38,409 bases of DNA from an uncultured Lachnospiraceae bacterium. GTDB lineage: Bacteria > Bacillota > Clostridia > Lachnospirales > Lachnospiraceae. Shown here piece by piece: positions 8,451-15,118 of this stretch (position 1 is its first letter; every line of letters begins with the position of its first letter). The notes below the pieces were generated by a model, which was not told the DNA's origin, did no database searches, and saw only the letters and a program-made list of their open reading frames with translations. The translations under genes and the position numbers were made by a program. The stretch spans positions 1-38,409 of the forward strand of contig CAMWLV010000019.1 in assembly GCA_947175175.1 (NCBI GenBank), given 5' to 3'.

Positions 8451-8607
8451 AGGAGCTGTCATGAAATAACTTTCAATTTTGACGCAGAATAAATTCACAC
8501 AGGCTAGGCGGAGGAATGAGGCGTACTGGACGTACGCCGATTGACGACAACGACGCATGTGTGGATTTAGACAAGTCAAAATGAAAGGTTATTTCGTGAC
8601 AGATCCT
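8451..8607. repeat. Palindromic intergenic element (MITE- or REP-like) between fliD and fliS
   Basis: Arms 8456-8483 and 8575-8602 are inverted repeats with 24 of 28 positions matching; pairing resumes outward at AGGA/TCCT to 8451 and 8607. Inside, 8491-8503 pairs with 8556-8568, and 8520-8538 forms a perfect 7-bp hairpin (GGCGTAC/GTACGCC). Such layered palindromes without an ORF are typical of non-autonomous mobile repeats. I see no clear target duplication and no second copy in the window. As RNA it would form a large stem able to protect or separate the fliD and fliS messages. Confidence 0.65.
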
Positions 8608-8627
8608 AAGTAGAAAGAAGGAAATAC

Positions 8628-9080
8628 ATGCTCAAACAAAATGGATACGCACAATATCAAAACGCGAAAATTATGACAGCCTCACCGGCAGAGCTGACAC
8701 TGATGCTCTATGATGGGGCGATTAAGTTCGGTAATGTAGCTATTCTGGCAATGGAGAACAAGGATCCTGCAAAGGCACACGAGAATATCGTCAAGGTTGA
8801 GAAGATTATCCAGAATTTCAGGGATACTCTTGACAGGAAGTATGCGGTATCGCAGGAGTTTGAAAATGTGTACGTATATCTGTTGAGACGATGCCACGAG
8901 GCAAATGTAGCCAAGGATCCAGAGATTATGGAGGAAGTGTTAAAGCACCTGCGTTCCATGAGGGATAACTGGAAAGAGGTAATGAAAAAAGTTGCCGGGG
9001 ATAAGAGCAATCCGGCTGCGCAGGCAAAAGTGGCTGGCGGGCAGGGCAATTTAGGTGCTTATAAGAGAACTGGAACCTGA
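8628..9080 (+). CDS. fliS: Flagellin-specific export chaperone FliS
   Basis: FliS binds the C-terminal helices of flagellin in the cytoplasm and keeps it unpolymerised until export. The 150-residue product has the family signature (YAQYQNAKIMTASPAELTLM followed by LYDGAIKF) at residues 7-34 and a four-helix pattern with FENVYVYLLRRCHEANV. A short Gly/Ala/Lys-rich tail after residue 120 extends past the usual 125-135 residues. AGAAAGAAGG precedes the start. It follows the palindromic element and precedes a FlgN-like chaperone gene by 41 bases, so these two form a chaperone pair. Confidence 0.92.
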   Translation: MLKQNGYAQYQNAKIMTASPAELTLMLYDGAIKFGNVAILAMENKDPAKAHENIVKVEKIIQNFRDTLDRKYAVSQEFENVYVYLLRRCHEANVAKDPEIMEEVLKHLRSMRDNWKEVMKKVAGDKSNPAAQAKVAGGQGNLGAYKRTGT

Positions 9081-9121
9081 TTTTATAGTTCAGTCTGGTA
9101 CAGTATGGAAGGGGAACAGAC

Positions 9122-9598
9122 ATGACAGAAAATTATCTGCAGATCATGACAGAAAGTCTGGAAAAGAAACTTGAAGTACTTGACAAAGTCTATGAGATCA
9201 ACAAGCGCCAGCTGGCGGCTTCGACAAAGAGACCGTTTGACACAGAGGCGTATGATGCTATTATGGACGAAAAAGGTGAGCTGATCGATGAACTCAACCG
9301 CCTTGATGATGGATTTACGTCGACCTATGAGCTTGTCAGGGAGGAAGTACAGAGCAATCCCGACAAGTACAGGGAAAAGGTTCTAAGGATGCAGGATCTG
9401 GTCAGGGAAGCAGTTGACAAGGGCGTTTCAATCGAGGCGCAGGAGCAGCGCAACAAAGCTTCGATGGAAGCGGCATTGACTTCGAAGCGACAGGAGATCA
9501 GGGAGCGCAGGGTGACAGCGAGTGCAGCGACGAAGTATTACAGTGCCGTCAGTAAGTTAAATACGGTCGATCCACAGCTTATGGATCGAAAAAAATAG
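9122..9598 (+). CDS. FlgN/FliT-like flagellar chaperone, coiled coil
   Basis: A 158-residue, almost entirely helical protein with high charge and no membrane segment or signal peptide. Its opening (YLQIMTESLEKKLEVLDKV, then IMDEKGELIDELNRLDDGF) has the pattern of FlgN-type chaperones, which escort hook-associated proteins FlgK and FlgL to the export gate. It follows fliS by 41 bases with GGAAGGGGA upstream and is followed at once by an intrinsic terminator, so it ends the flaG-fliD-fliS transcript. The family call rests on length, helical pattern and context, not on a catalytic motif; FliT or an unrelated coiled-coil chaperone is possible. Confidence 0.6.
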   Translation: MTENYLQIMTESLEKKLEVLDKVYEINKRQLAASTKRPFDTEAYDAIMDEKGELIDELNRLDDGFTSTYELVREEVQSNPDKYREKVLRMQDLVREAVDKGVSIEAQEQRNKASMEAALTSKRQEIRERRVTASAATKYYSAVSKLNTVDPQLMDRKK

Positions 9599-9631
9599 GA
9601 ATGTATAACGACAGTTATAACGTCATGGATG

Positions 9632-9671
9632 ACGCGCAGGCATATTTGTATAAGTATGCCTGCGCGTTTTA
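9632..9671 (+). terminator. Intrinsic terminator after the FlgN-like gene
   Basis: A perfect 13-bp GC-rich stem (9632-9644 with 9655-9667, ACGCGCAGGCATA / TATGCCTGCGCGT) and a 10-base loop are followed by TTTTA. A second small palindrome (TACGTACAAAAATACGTA) follows directly. The T-tract is short, so some read-through into the glycosyltransferase genes is likely. Confidence 0.75.
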
Positions 9672-9702
9672 CGTACAAAAATACGTAAGGGGAGGACTAA
9701 AT

Positions 9703-10773
9703 ATGTCAAAGGTGCCGGTAACGGTATGCATTATTGCGAAAAATGAGGAAAAATTCATAGAGGATTGTCTGAAACATTTGCTGCCATACGGTATGGAGAT
9801 TATTGTGGCGGACACAGGTTCCACGGACAGGACAAAGGAAATTGCGGAGAAATATGCCGATAAGGTTGTAGATTTTGAGTGGATCAATGATTTTGCGGCT
9901 GCCAGAAACTATTGTGCTTCCTTTGCCAAAAACAACTGGATACTGGCAATCGACTGCGACGAGATCGTGCAGTCAATTGACATCAGAATTTTAAGAATGT
10001 TAATGCAGAAGCATGCCAAATATACAGGAGTGCTTCGCTTGAAAAATATCACGAATGATGGCAAGGGACATAAGGGATACGTCAATACAGATGTGCCGCG
10101 CATGTATAATAAAAATTTTTATACTTTTGATTATGCCATACATGAGCAGATCGTTCCGATTGATCCTGCAAAGCGTGATGATCCGATGGATGGATTTCTG
10201 CTCCCGATTGATATTATTCATCATGGATATGCACTTGACAATGAGACCATGAAAAAGAAACAGGTCAGAAATCTCGAACTGCTTTATCAGGAGCTCGAGG
10301 CGACGCCGGATAAGGGATATGTTTATTTCCAGATCGGTCAGTCACAGCTGACGCTCAATGGCGCCGAGGAGGCGATAGCTGCCTATGAGAAGGCGATGGA
10401 GCATATACCAGATTTGGGAAAATATTATGTGCCGGAGTTGATTATGTCCCTCGCAAACACTTATGCTGATGCGGACAGAATACCAGATGCGTTGGCACTG
10501 ATGGAGAAGTATGCTAAGGATTTTACATCGGCGAAGTATGTGTTTACATATGCAAATATTTTGTGGAAAGACGAACAGATCTTGAAGGCGCTGGGAAATT
10601 ATATTAAAGTAACAACACTGCCAGATATGGGAACTCTCGGCGGCGAGCTGACTGACTGCTATGGCAGAATCATACAGATTTATGAAGCATTTGGTGAGAA
10701 GGAGATGGCGGAGAATTTCCATCAGCGTTTTCTCGCGTACCATGCAGACAAGGAAAAAGTGACAAACGCATAA
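9703..10773 (+). CDS. Family 2 glycosyltransferase with C-terminal TPR-like repeats, copy 1
   Basis: A 356-residue cytoplasmic GT-A glycosyltransferase of the SunS-like, TPR-containing type. The catalytic domain has VCIIAKNEE (8-16), DTGSTD (37-42), DFAAARNY (63-70) and the metal-binding DCD at 84-86. The C-terminal half has helical repeats of TPR type (YFQIGQSQLTLNGAEEAIAA, YVPELIMSLANTYAD). I reject the longer frame from 9601 because it runs through the terminator; ATG 9703 has GGGGAGGA in front and matches the next gene. It lies 36 bases upstream of a paralogue and then the protease flagellin. Position in a flagellin island suggests flagellin O-glycosylation; the acceptor and sugar cannot be read from sequence. 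Confidence 0.88.
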   Translation: MSKVPVTVCIIAKNEEKFIEDCLKHLLPYGMEIIVADTGSTDRTKEIAEKYADKVVDFEWINDFAAARNYCASFAKNNWILAIDCDEIVQSIDIRILRMLMQKHAKYTGVLRLKNITNDGKGHKGYVNTDVPRMYNKNFYTFDYAIHEQIVPIDPAKRDDPMDGFLLPIDIIHHGYALDNETMKKKQVRNLELLYQELEATPDKGYVYFQIGQSQLTLNGAEEAIAAYEKAMEHIPDLGKYYVPELIMSLANTYADADRIPDALALMEKYAKDFTSAKYVFTYANILWKDEQILKALGNYIKVTTLPDMGTLGGELTDCYGRIIQIYEAFGEKEMAENFHQRFLAYHADKEKVTNA

Positions 10774-10809
10774 AAACATCATAAGAGAGGCGCAACAGGG
10801 GGAGAAATT

Positions 10810-11880
10810 ATGTCTAAGATACCAATTTCAGTGTGTATCATTGCCAAGAACGAGGAGGAGCACATAGAACAATGCCTGAAACATCTGAAAAAGTACGATT
10901 GGGAGATCATCGTGACGGACACCGGTTCCACAGACCGCACGAAGGAGCTTGCCGAAAAATATGCAGATAAGGTGGTTGATTTTGAGTGGATCGATGATTT
11001 TGCCGCTGCGAGGAACTACTGTGCTTCTTTTGCGAAAAATAACTGGATACTGGTGGTCGATTGTGACGAGTATGTCACCAATGTTGATATCAGCGCATTG
11101 AGGATCTTGATGCAGCGCTATCCGCGCTATGCAGGTGTGATGCGGCTTACCAATCTGATTCCTAAGAACAGTGGTGAAAAAGGGTATGTTTCGGATGATG
11201 TGCCGCGGATGTACAATAAGAATTTCTATCAGTATTTCTTTCCGATTCATGAGCAGATCTGCACCACGGAATCCGGAAAAAGTATGGACTCTTTGGAGGC
11301 CTTTCTGCTTCCGATGGAAGTCATTCATCACGGATATGCCCTGACAGGTGAGGCGATGGAGAGAAAGCAGAGGAGGAATCTGGATCTGCTTCAGAAAGCT
11401 ATTGAGAAGGATGGCGGAAACGGATATCATTATTTCCAGATGGGGCAGTCCTATTTTGTGCTTGATGATATCGACGAGGCGATCCGTTCATATGAGAAGA
11501 GCCTGGGCATAACGGAGAGTGTGGAGCACGTTTATGTTCCGGAGCTGATCATGTCGCTGGCAAAGGCATACTGCCGAAAAGACAGGTTTCCAGATGCACT
11601 GGAGCTCTTGGAGAAGTACAATAAAATTTACAATTCAGCGAAGTTTACGTATGAATATGCGAATCTGCTTAGGGAGAACGGTCGAATAGTCAAGGCGTTG
11701 ATGTTGTATGTCAAGGTGACGACAATGAAGGATTTGGAGACATTGGGGGAGAATCAGCTGTCATGCTATGCCCATATTGTTGACATATACAGAGGGATGG
11801 GCAATATGGAAATGGCAGAGCTGTTTGAACAGAAGCTTCAGCAGTGCGTGGCTGAGAGAGAACGTGTGGTGAACAGTTAA
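10810..11880 (+). CDS. Family 2 glycosyltransferase with C-terminal TPR-like repeats, copy 2
   Basis: This 356-residue paralogue of the preceding gene has the same length and the same motif positions: VCIIAKNEE (8-16), DTGSTD (37-42), DDFAAARNY (62-70) and DCD (84-86). Repeats in the second half include YHYFQMGQSYFVLDDIDEAI and VPELIMSLAKAY. The two copies are a tandem duplication, probably acting on different acceptors or adding successive sugars. GGGGGAGAA precedes the start. The flagellin protease gene begins 106 bases downstream with no terminator or recognisable promoter between, so cotranscription is likely. Confidence 0.88.
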   Translation: MSKIPISVCIIAKNEEEHIEQCLKHLKKYDWEIIVTDTGSTDRTKELAEKYADKVVDFEWIDDFAAARNYCASFAKNNWILVVDCDEYVTNVDISALRILMQRYPRYAGVMRLTNLIPKNSGEKGYVSDDVPRMYNKNFYQYFFPIHEQICTTESGKSMDSLEAFLLPMEVIHHGYALTGEAMERKQRRNLDLLQKAIEKDGGNGYHYFQMGQSYFVLDDIDEAIRSYEKSLGITESVEHVYVPELIMSLAKAYCRKDRFPDALELLEKYNKIYNSAKFTYEYANLLRENGRIVKALMLYVKVTTMKDLETLGENQLSCYAHIVDIYRGMGNMEMAELFEQKLQQCVAERERVVNS

Positions 11881-11925
11881 TTCATTTTAGTATTAAGGAG
11901 GTGAGGCCTGGCAGGATTGAGATAT

Positions 11926-11986
11926 GCCGCTTCAAGGATGAGGTTTATGCGGCGCCTAACGATAAGGAAATCAGGGGGTAAAAATT
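11926..11986 (+). promoter_or_regulatory. Leader hairpin with CsrA-like CAAGGATG loop before the flagellinolysin gene
   Basis: GCCGC near 11927 pairs with GCGGC near 11949, exposing TTCAAGGATGAG, which matches about 9 of 12 positions of the CsrA consensus. The ribosome binding site AGGGGGTA is weaker than those of other flagellins. No sigma-28 boxes are present in 11881-11986. Regulation by CsrA is inferred. Confidence 0.4.
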
Positions 11987-14104
11987 ATGGTAATAGCACA
12001 CAATCTTATGGCTATGAACAGTCAGAGACAATTATCTATAGTAAGTGGTACAGTATCAAAGAAAGCGGAAAAGCTCTCTAGTGGATATAAAATCAATAGA
12101 GCCGCTGACGATGCGGCAGGTTTGTCGATTTCTGAAAAGATGAGACGCCAGGTCAGGGGACTTACCAAGGCAACAGAAAATGCAGAGGATGGGATCTCCA
12201 TGGTACAGATCGCAGACGGCGCTTTAAGTGAAGTGCAGGATATGCTCCAGCGCATGAACGAGCTCTGCGTACAGGCTGCAAACGGTACAAATGCTGCATC
12301 TGACAGACAGAATATTCAGGATGAAGTCACACAACTGATCGCGGAGATCGACAGGGTGGCAGAGACAACGAAGTTTAACGAGACATACCTTTTGAACGGA
12401 AGCCTTTCTAAAGGTGGCAGGGGCGCGTACAATCTGGCGATCAATAACAGGAAGTTTGAGGAAGTCAAGAAAAAATATGAGGAAGACAAGGAAAAAGCAA
12501 AGCTGAAGCTGACAGCCTTAAATGGGGCGAATGCAGGGAAAGAACTGTCGCTGGATGCACTTTCGGATACCAAGGGTCTTAAGATTATCTACATGCAGGA
12601 TAGTATTCAGACCACTCAGACAGCAAATGGAAAACCAACTTCCACTGATCCGAAGTATACTCAGTTAAAGAATGCTTTGAAGATGGAAATTGTACCCAAT
12701 GCAGTGCAGGAAATCATTGCTGCATTTTCGCCGGCATACGATTTTTTGAATAATTCAAGTATTGGGATTGGGCTTGCACTTGGCGGAAACAACTATCCGG
12801 GACTTAGTTCATCGACACTTGCATATGTCAGGTTTGGACATTATTCCTATTCGGATGGTACAGTCGATCCAAACACACTGGAGTACCAGCTTGCGGTCAA
12901 TGTGGATGCATTGAAGATTGATAATAACGGAAATCTGGATGCAGATTCAAGGAAAAAACTTGAGGTTACGATCGTACATGAAATGATGCATGCGTTTATG
13001 GATGAAGCGCTCACAAACGGAATGACTGGCACAGTAGATGGAAAACATGCGGATGACCGTTTCCCGAAGTGGTTTATTGAGGGAATGGCGCAGGCAGCGG
13101 CAGGCGGATATTATGATGGAAATGACTGGGTGAATGGCGGACTTGGTATCAATACAACATCGGGCGACAGCTTTATCAGCTCACAGCTGCAGGCAAACAA
13201 GCTTGGAGGGAGCAGCAATACATCCAATTATGGAACCGGATATCTTGCAAGTATGTATCTTGGATATCTTGCGGGCGGAAAAACTGTAAATGCAGCATCT
13301 ATGAAAAATGGGCTTGCAACAGTGCTGAAAGACATACGAGATGGTGAAAGCCTTCAGGATGTCATCGTACGTCTGACCGGTAAGACATCGATTACGGACT
13401 TTGAGAACAGTTTTTCTAAAGATGCAAATGTTATCCAGTTTGTAAAAGATTTGACAGCTTTTGTCGGCGGTGGAACTGGTGGGGCAGTAGGTAATTTCAC
13501 GACAGCTAACGATATCCTGGCAGATAATGCGATAACATCAGGTACTCCGGCTACATTGTTTGAGTTGAATATTCAGAACGACAACGTAAAGAATGTTTAC
13601 AATGATCCTGATTATATTGTGTTCAAGGGTGGTTCTGCCACAAACGGTAAGGGTTCGTACAACAATGGTCCGCTTGAGATTGCAGCAAGTAAGCATATCA
13701 CAGGTTTTGGCGCAGCGATTCACGCAGGTACAGACACAGATATGAACAACAAGATTCATGTATACATTGATGCTATGGATGCAGCAAGTATTGGTGTGGA
13801 TCAGGTAGATGTCCGTACAGTAGACCTTGCCACACTTTCCATAGAGCGTGTGGCACTCGCACTGGCACAGGTCTCCGCACAGCGCTCAGAGTTAGGAGCA
13901 TGCCAGAACCGTCTCGAGCACACCATCAATAACCTTGATAATGTTGTAGAAAACACAACGGCAGCCGAGAGCCAGATCCGCGACACAGACATGGCAAAAG
14001 AAATGGTAGCATACTCCAATGCAAATATCTTACAGCAGGCAGGTCAGTCCATGCTCACACAGATGAACCAGAGCAATCAGGGAGTGCTTTCATTGATCGC
14101 TTGA
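11987..14104 (+). CDS. Flagellinolysin: flagellin with an internal zinc metalloprotease domain
   Basis: A 705-residue flagellin with conserved N-terminal D0/D1 (MVIAHNLMAMNSQRQL, residues 1 to about 145) and C-terminal D1/D0 (QNRLEHTINNLDNVVENTTA to NQGVLSLIA). The inserted central region of about 430 residues contains HEMMH at 331-335, a gluzincin-type HExxH, and WFIEGMAQ with E365 as the likely third zinc ligand. This is the arrangement described for flagellinolysins, which form proteolytically active filaments. H331, E332, H335 and E365 are all present, so it should be active. It lies behind two glycosyltransferases and before a mini-flagellin, and lacks its own sigma-28 promoter. Whether it is a major or minor filament subunit, and what it cleaves, is not visible. 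Confidence 0.93.
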   Translation: MVIAHNLMAMNSQRQLSIVSGTVSKKAEKLSSGYKINRAADDAAGLSISEKMRRQVRGLTKATENAEDGISMVQIADGALSEVQDMLQRMNELCVQAANGTNAASDRQNIQDEVTQLIAEIDRVAETTKFNETYLLNGSLSKGGRGAYNLAINNRKFEEVKKKYEEDKEKAKLKLTALNGANAGKELSLDALSDTKGLKIIYMQDSIQTTQTANGKPTSTDPKYTQLKNALKMEIVPNAVQEIIAAFSPAYDFLNNSSIGIGLALGGNNYPGLSSSTLAYVRFGHYSYSDGTVDPNTLEYQLAVNVDALKIDNNGNLDADSRKKLEVTIVHEMMHAFMDEALTNGMTGTVDGKHADDRFPKWFIEGMAQAAAGGYYDGNDWVNGGLGINTTSGDSFISSQLQANKLGGSSNTSNYGTGYLASMYLGYLAGGKTVNAASMKNGLATVLKDIRDGESLQDVIVRLTGKTSITDFENSFSKDANVIQFVKDLTAFVGGGTGGAVGNFTTANDILADNAITSGTPATLFELNIQNDNVKNVYNDPDYIVFKGGSATNGKGSYNNGPLEIAASKHITGFGAAIHAGTDTDMNNKIHVYIDAMDAASIGVDQVDVRTVDLATLSIERVALALAQVSAQRSELGACQNRLEHTINNLDNVVENTTAAESQIRDTDMAKEMVAYSNANILQQAGQSMLTQMNQSNQGVLSLIA

Positions 14105-14138
14105 TCATTTACACAATAGATAATTCGTTTGACAAAAG

Positions 14139-14171
14139 AAGGGTATATGCACATACATATGCTCTTTTTTT
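14139..14171 (+). terminator. Intrinsic terminator after the flagellinolysin gene
   Basis: AGGGTATATG pairs with CATATGCTCT (two GU pairs) across a short loop and is followed by seven T at 14165-14171. Confidence 0.75.
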
Positions 14172-14230
14172 GTTGAATTGTACAAGTTGTCTGAAATTAT
14201 AGAAATTTACATAAAATTTAAAATAATTAG

Positions 14231-14259
14231 TTGACATAGTCTGACAATTCGGGTACAAT
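14231..14259 (+). promoter_or_regulatory. Sigma-A promoter of the mini-flagellin gene
   Basis: TTGACA at 14231-14236, a 17-base spacer and TACAAT at 14254-14259 are a near-perfect housekeeping promoter. This contrasts with the sigma-28 promoters of the neighbouring flagellins. The 75-base leader includes an AATTAAT/ATTAATT hairpin with AAAGG in its loop and a CsrA-like ACAAGGAGGT ribosome binding site. Confidence 0.82.
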
Positions 14260-14342
14260 AGAATTGTTAAGAGGGGTGACATAACATCGTGTCATCAGAA
14301 TTAATATAAAGGATTAATTGTTTTTCACAAGGAGGTATTAGT

Positions 14343-14684
14343 ATGGATATCAAGAGTAGTTTCACCTATGACAGCAAGATCACAAACGATGCATATGCGG
14401 CAAAGGCTAGTGCAATAGCAGCAAAAGAGAACAAACTCGCGACAGGGCAGAGAGTTTCAGAGTTATCTTCTGATGCAGCATCTCTTCAGATCAAGTCCAG
14501 GGCAAGTGAATCTGCAGAGGCCGCACTTGAGAATATCAACGCAGCATCCAGTGCGGTTGAGGACGTGGCAAGGGCAGAGGAGATGATTCGTGAGGCAAAC
14601 CGCCGCATCTTAGAGCAGTCTGATGATTCCGTGCTTGCACAAGCAAACCAGTCGACAGCAGCAGTTACAAAGCTGTTAGGTTAA
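14343..14684 (+). CDS. Mini-flagellin: short protein resembling only the flagellin terminal helices
   Basis: A 113-residue, highly helical, Ala/Ser/Glu-rich protein. Residues about 25-60 (ENKLATGQRVSELSSDAASL) recall the flagellin SEKLSSGYKINRAADDAAGL segment. The last 45 residues (VARAEEMIREANRRILEQ, LAQANQSTAAVTKLLG) recall the flagellin C-terminal D0 helix (EMVKYSNANILQQAG, LAQ-NQSNQGVLSLLG). The MVVQHN start, the central domain and most of D1 are absent. It has its own sigma-A promoter, strong RBS and terminator, so it is a maintained gene and not a decayed flagellin. It might bind FliS or FliW as a mimic, cap or plug filaments, or be exported; none of these is shown. The function is unknown. 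Confidence 0.85.
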   Translation: MDIKSSFTYDSKITNDAYAAKASAIAAKENKLATGQRVSELSSDAASLQIKSRASESAEAALENINAASSAVEDVARAEEMIREANRRILEQSDDSVLAQANQSTAAVTKLLG

Positions 14685-14698
14685 TATCGATTTATATA

Positions 14699-14727
14699 AA
14701 AAACCGGTCGTGTGATCGGTTTTTTTG
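14699..14727 (+). terminator. Intrinsic terminator after the mini-flagellin gene
   Basis: ACCGGTC pairs with GATCGGT (one GU), extended by flanking A/T pairs, and ends in a run of eight T. The following 14728-14944 is AT-rich without a gene. Confidence 0.88.
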
Positions 14728-14776
14728 TATTTTATACACAAATTATTTAAATTGTGCATATTTTTGCAAAAATTTC

Positions 14777-14804
14777 TAATATTTACATAACGGATTGCCG
14801 ATAA
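14777..14804 (+). promoter_or_regulatory. Possible second, weaker sigma-28 promoter upstream of flagellin 4
   Basis: GCCGATAA at 14797-14804 is a perfect sigma-28 minus-10 box, but the upstream element is only TAAT and sits one base too far (17-base gap to CCGATAA). It may act in tandem with the strong promoter at 14945. Confidence 0.3.
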
Positions 14805-14944
14805 TTATAATATAGTAAACCTGTATCGGTCGGTTCCTATTCGGCTTTGGATCGTGTGATCTTATATGATACGATAAAATAGGTGGTAGAATGCCGTAAT
14901 TATGCGGTAAAATGAGAAAATTTAGAAAATTTCGCATAAAAGTC

Positions 14945-14972
14945 TAAATTTTCAGAAAATAAGGCCGATATA
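14945..14972 (+). promoter_or_regulatory. Sigma-28 promoter of flagellin 4
   Basis: TAAA at 14945-14948, a 16-base spacer and CCGATATA at 14965-14972 match the consensus exactly. The leader of about 140 bases holds CTGTAA-ACGGAG-TTACAG at 14977-14994, a 6-bp hairpin with GGA in the loop, which is a further candidate CsrA site. A second imperfect hairpin around 15020-15045 contains AAGGGGA. Confidence 0.87.
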
Positions 14973-15118
14973 TATACTGTAAACGGAGTTACAGAAAATA
15001 TTAACGATAACAAAAACTGATCGATTCAAGGGGAATGATCAAAGTATAAAAAGAAATAAAATTATGGGAAAGTTGCTTGGTGAAAGGGATGTCCTGGGCT
15101 GCTGAAGGAGGAGAAATT

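Noticed and set aside
9601-9702. N-terminal extension of the first TPR-glycosyltransferase in the long open frame
   Set aside because: It runs through a perfect terminator hairpin (9632-9667), has no ribosome binding site at 9601, and the paralogue at 10810 begins at the position equal to 9703.
14343-14684. Mini-flagellin as a decayed flagellin pseudogene
   Set aside because: It has an intact frame, its own near-consensus promoter, a strong ribosome binding site and a terminator placed directly after the stop.
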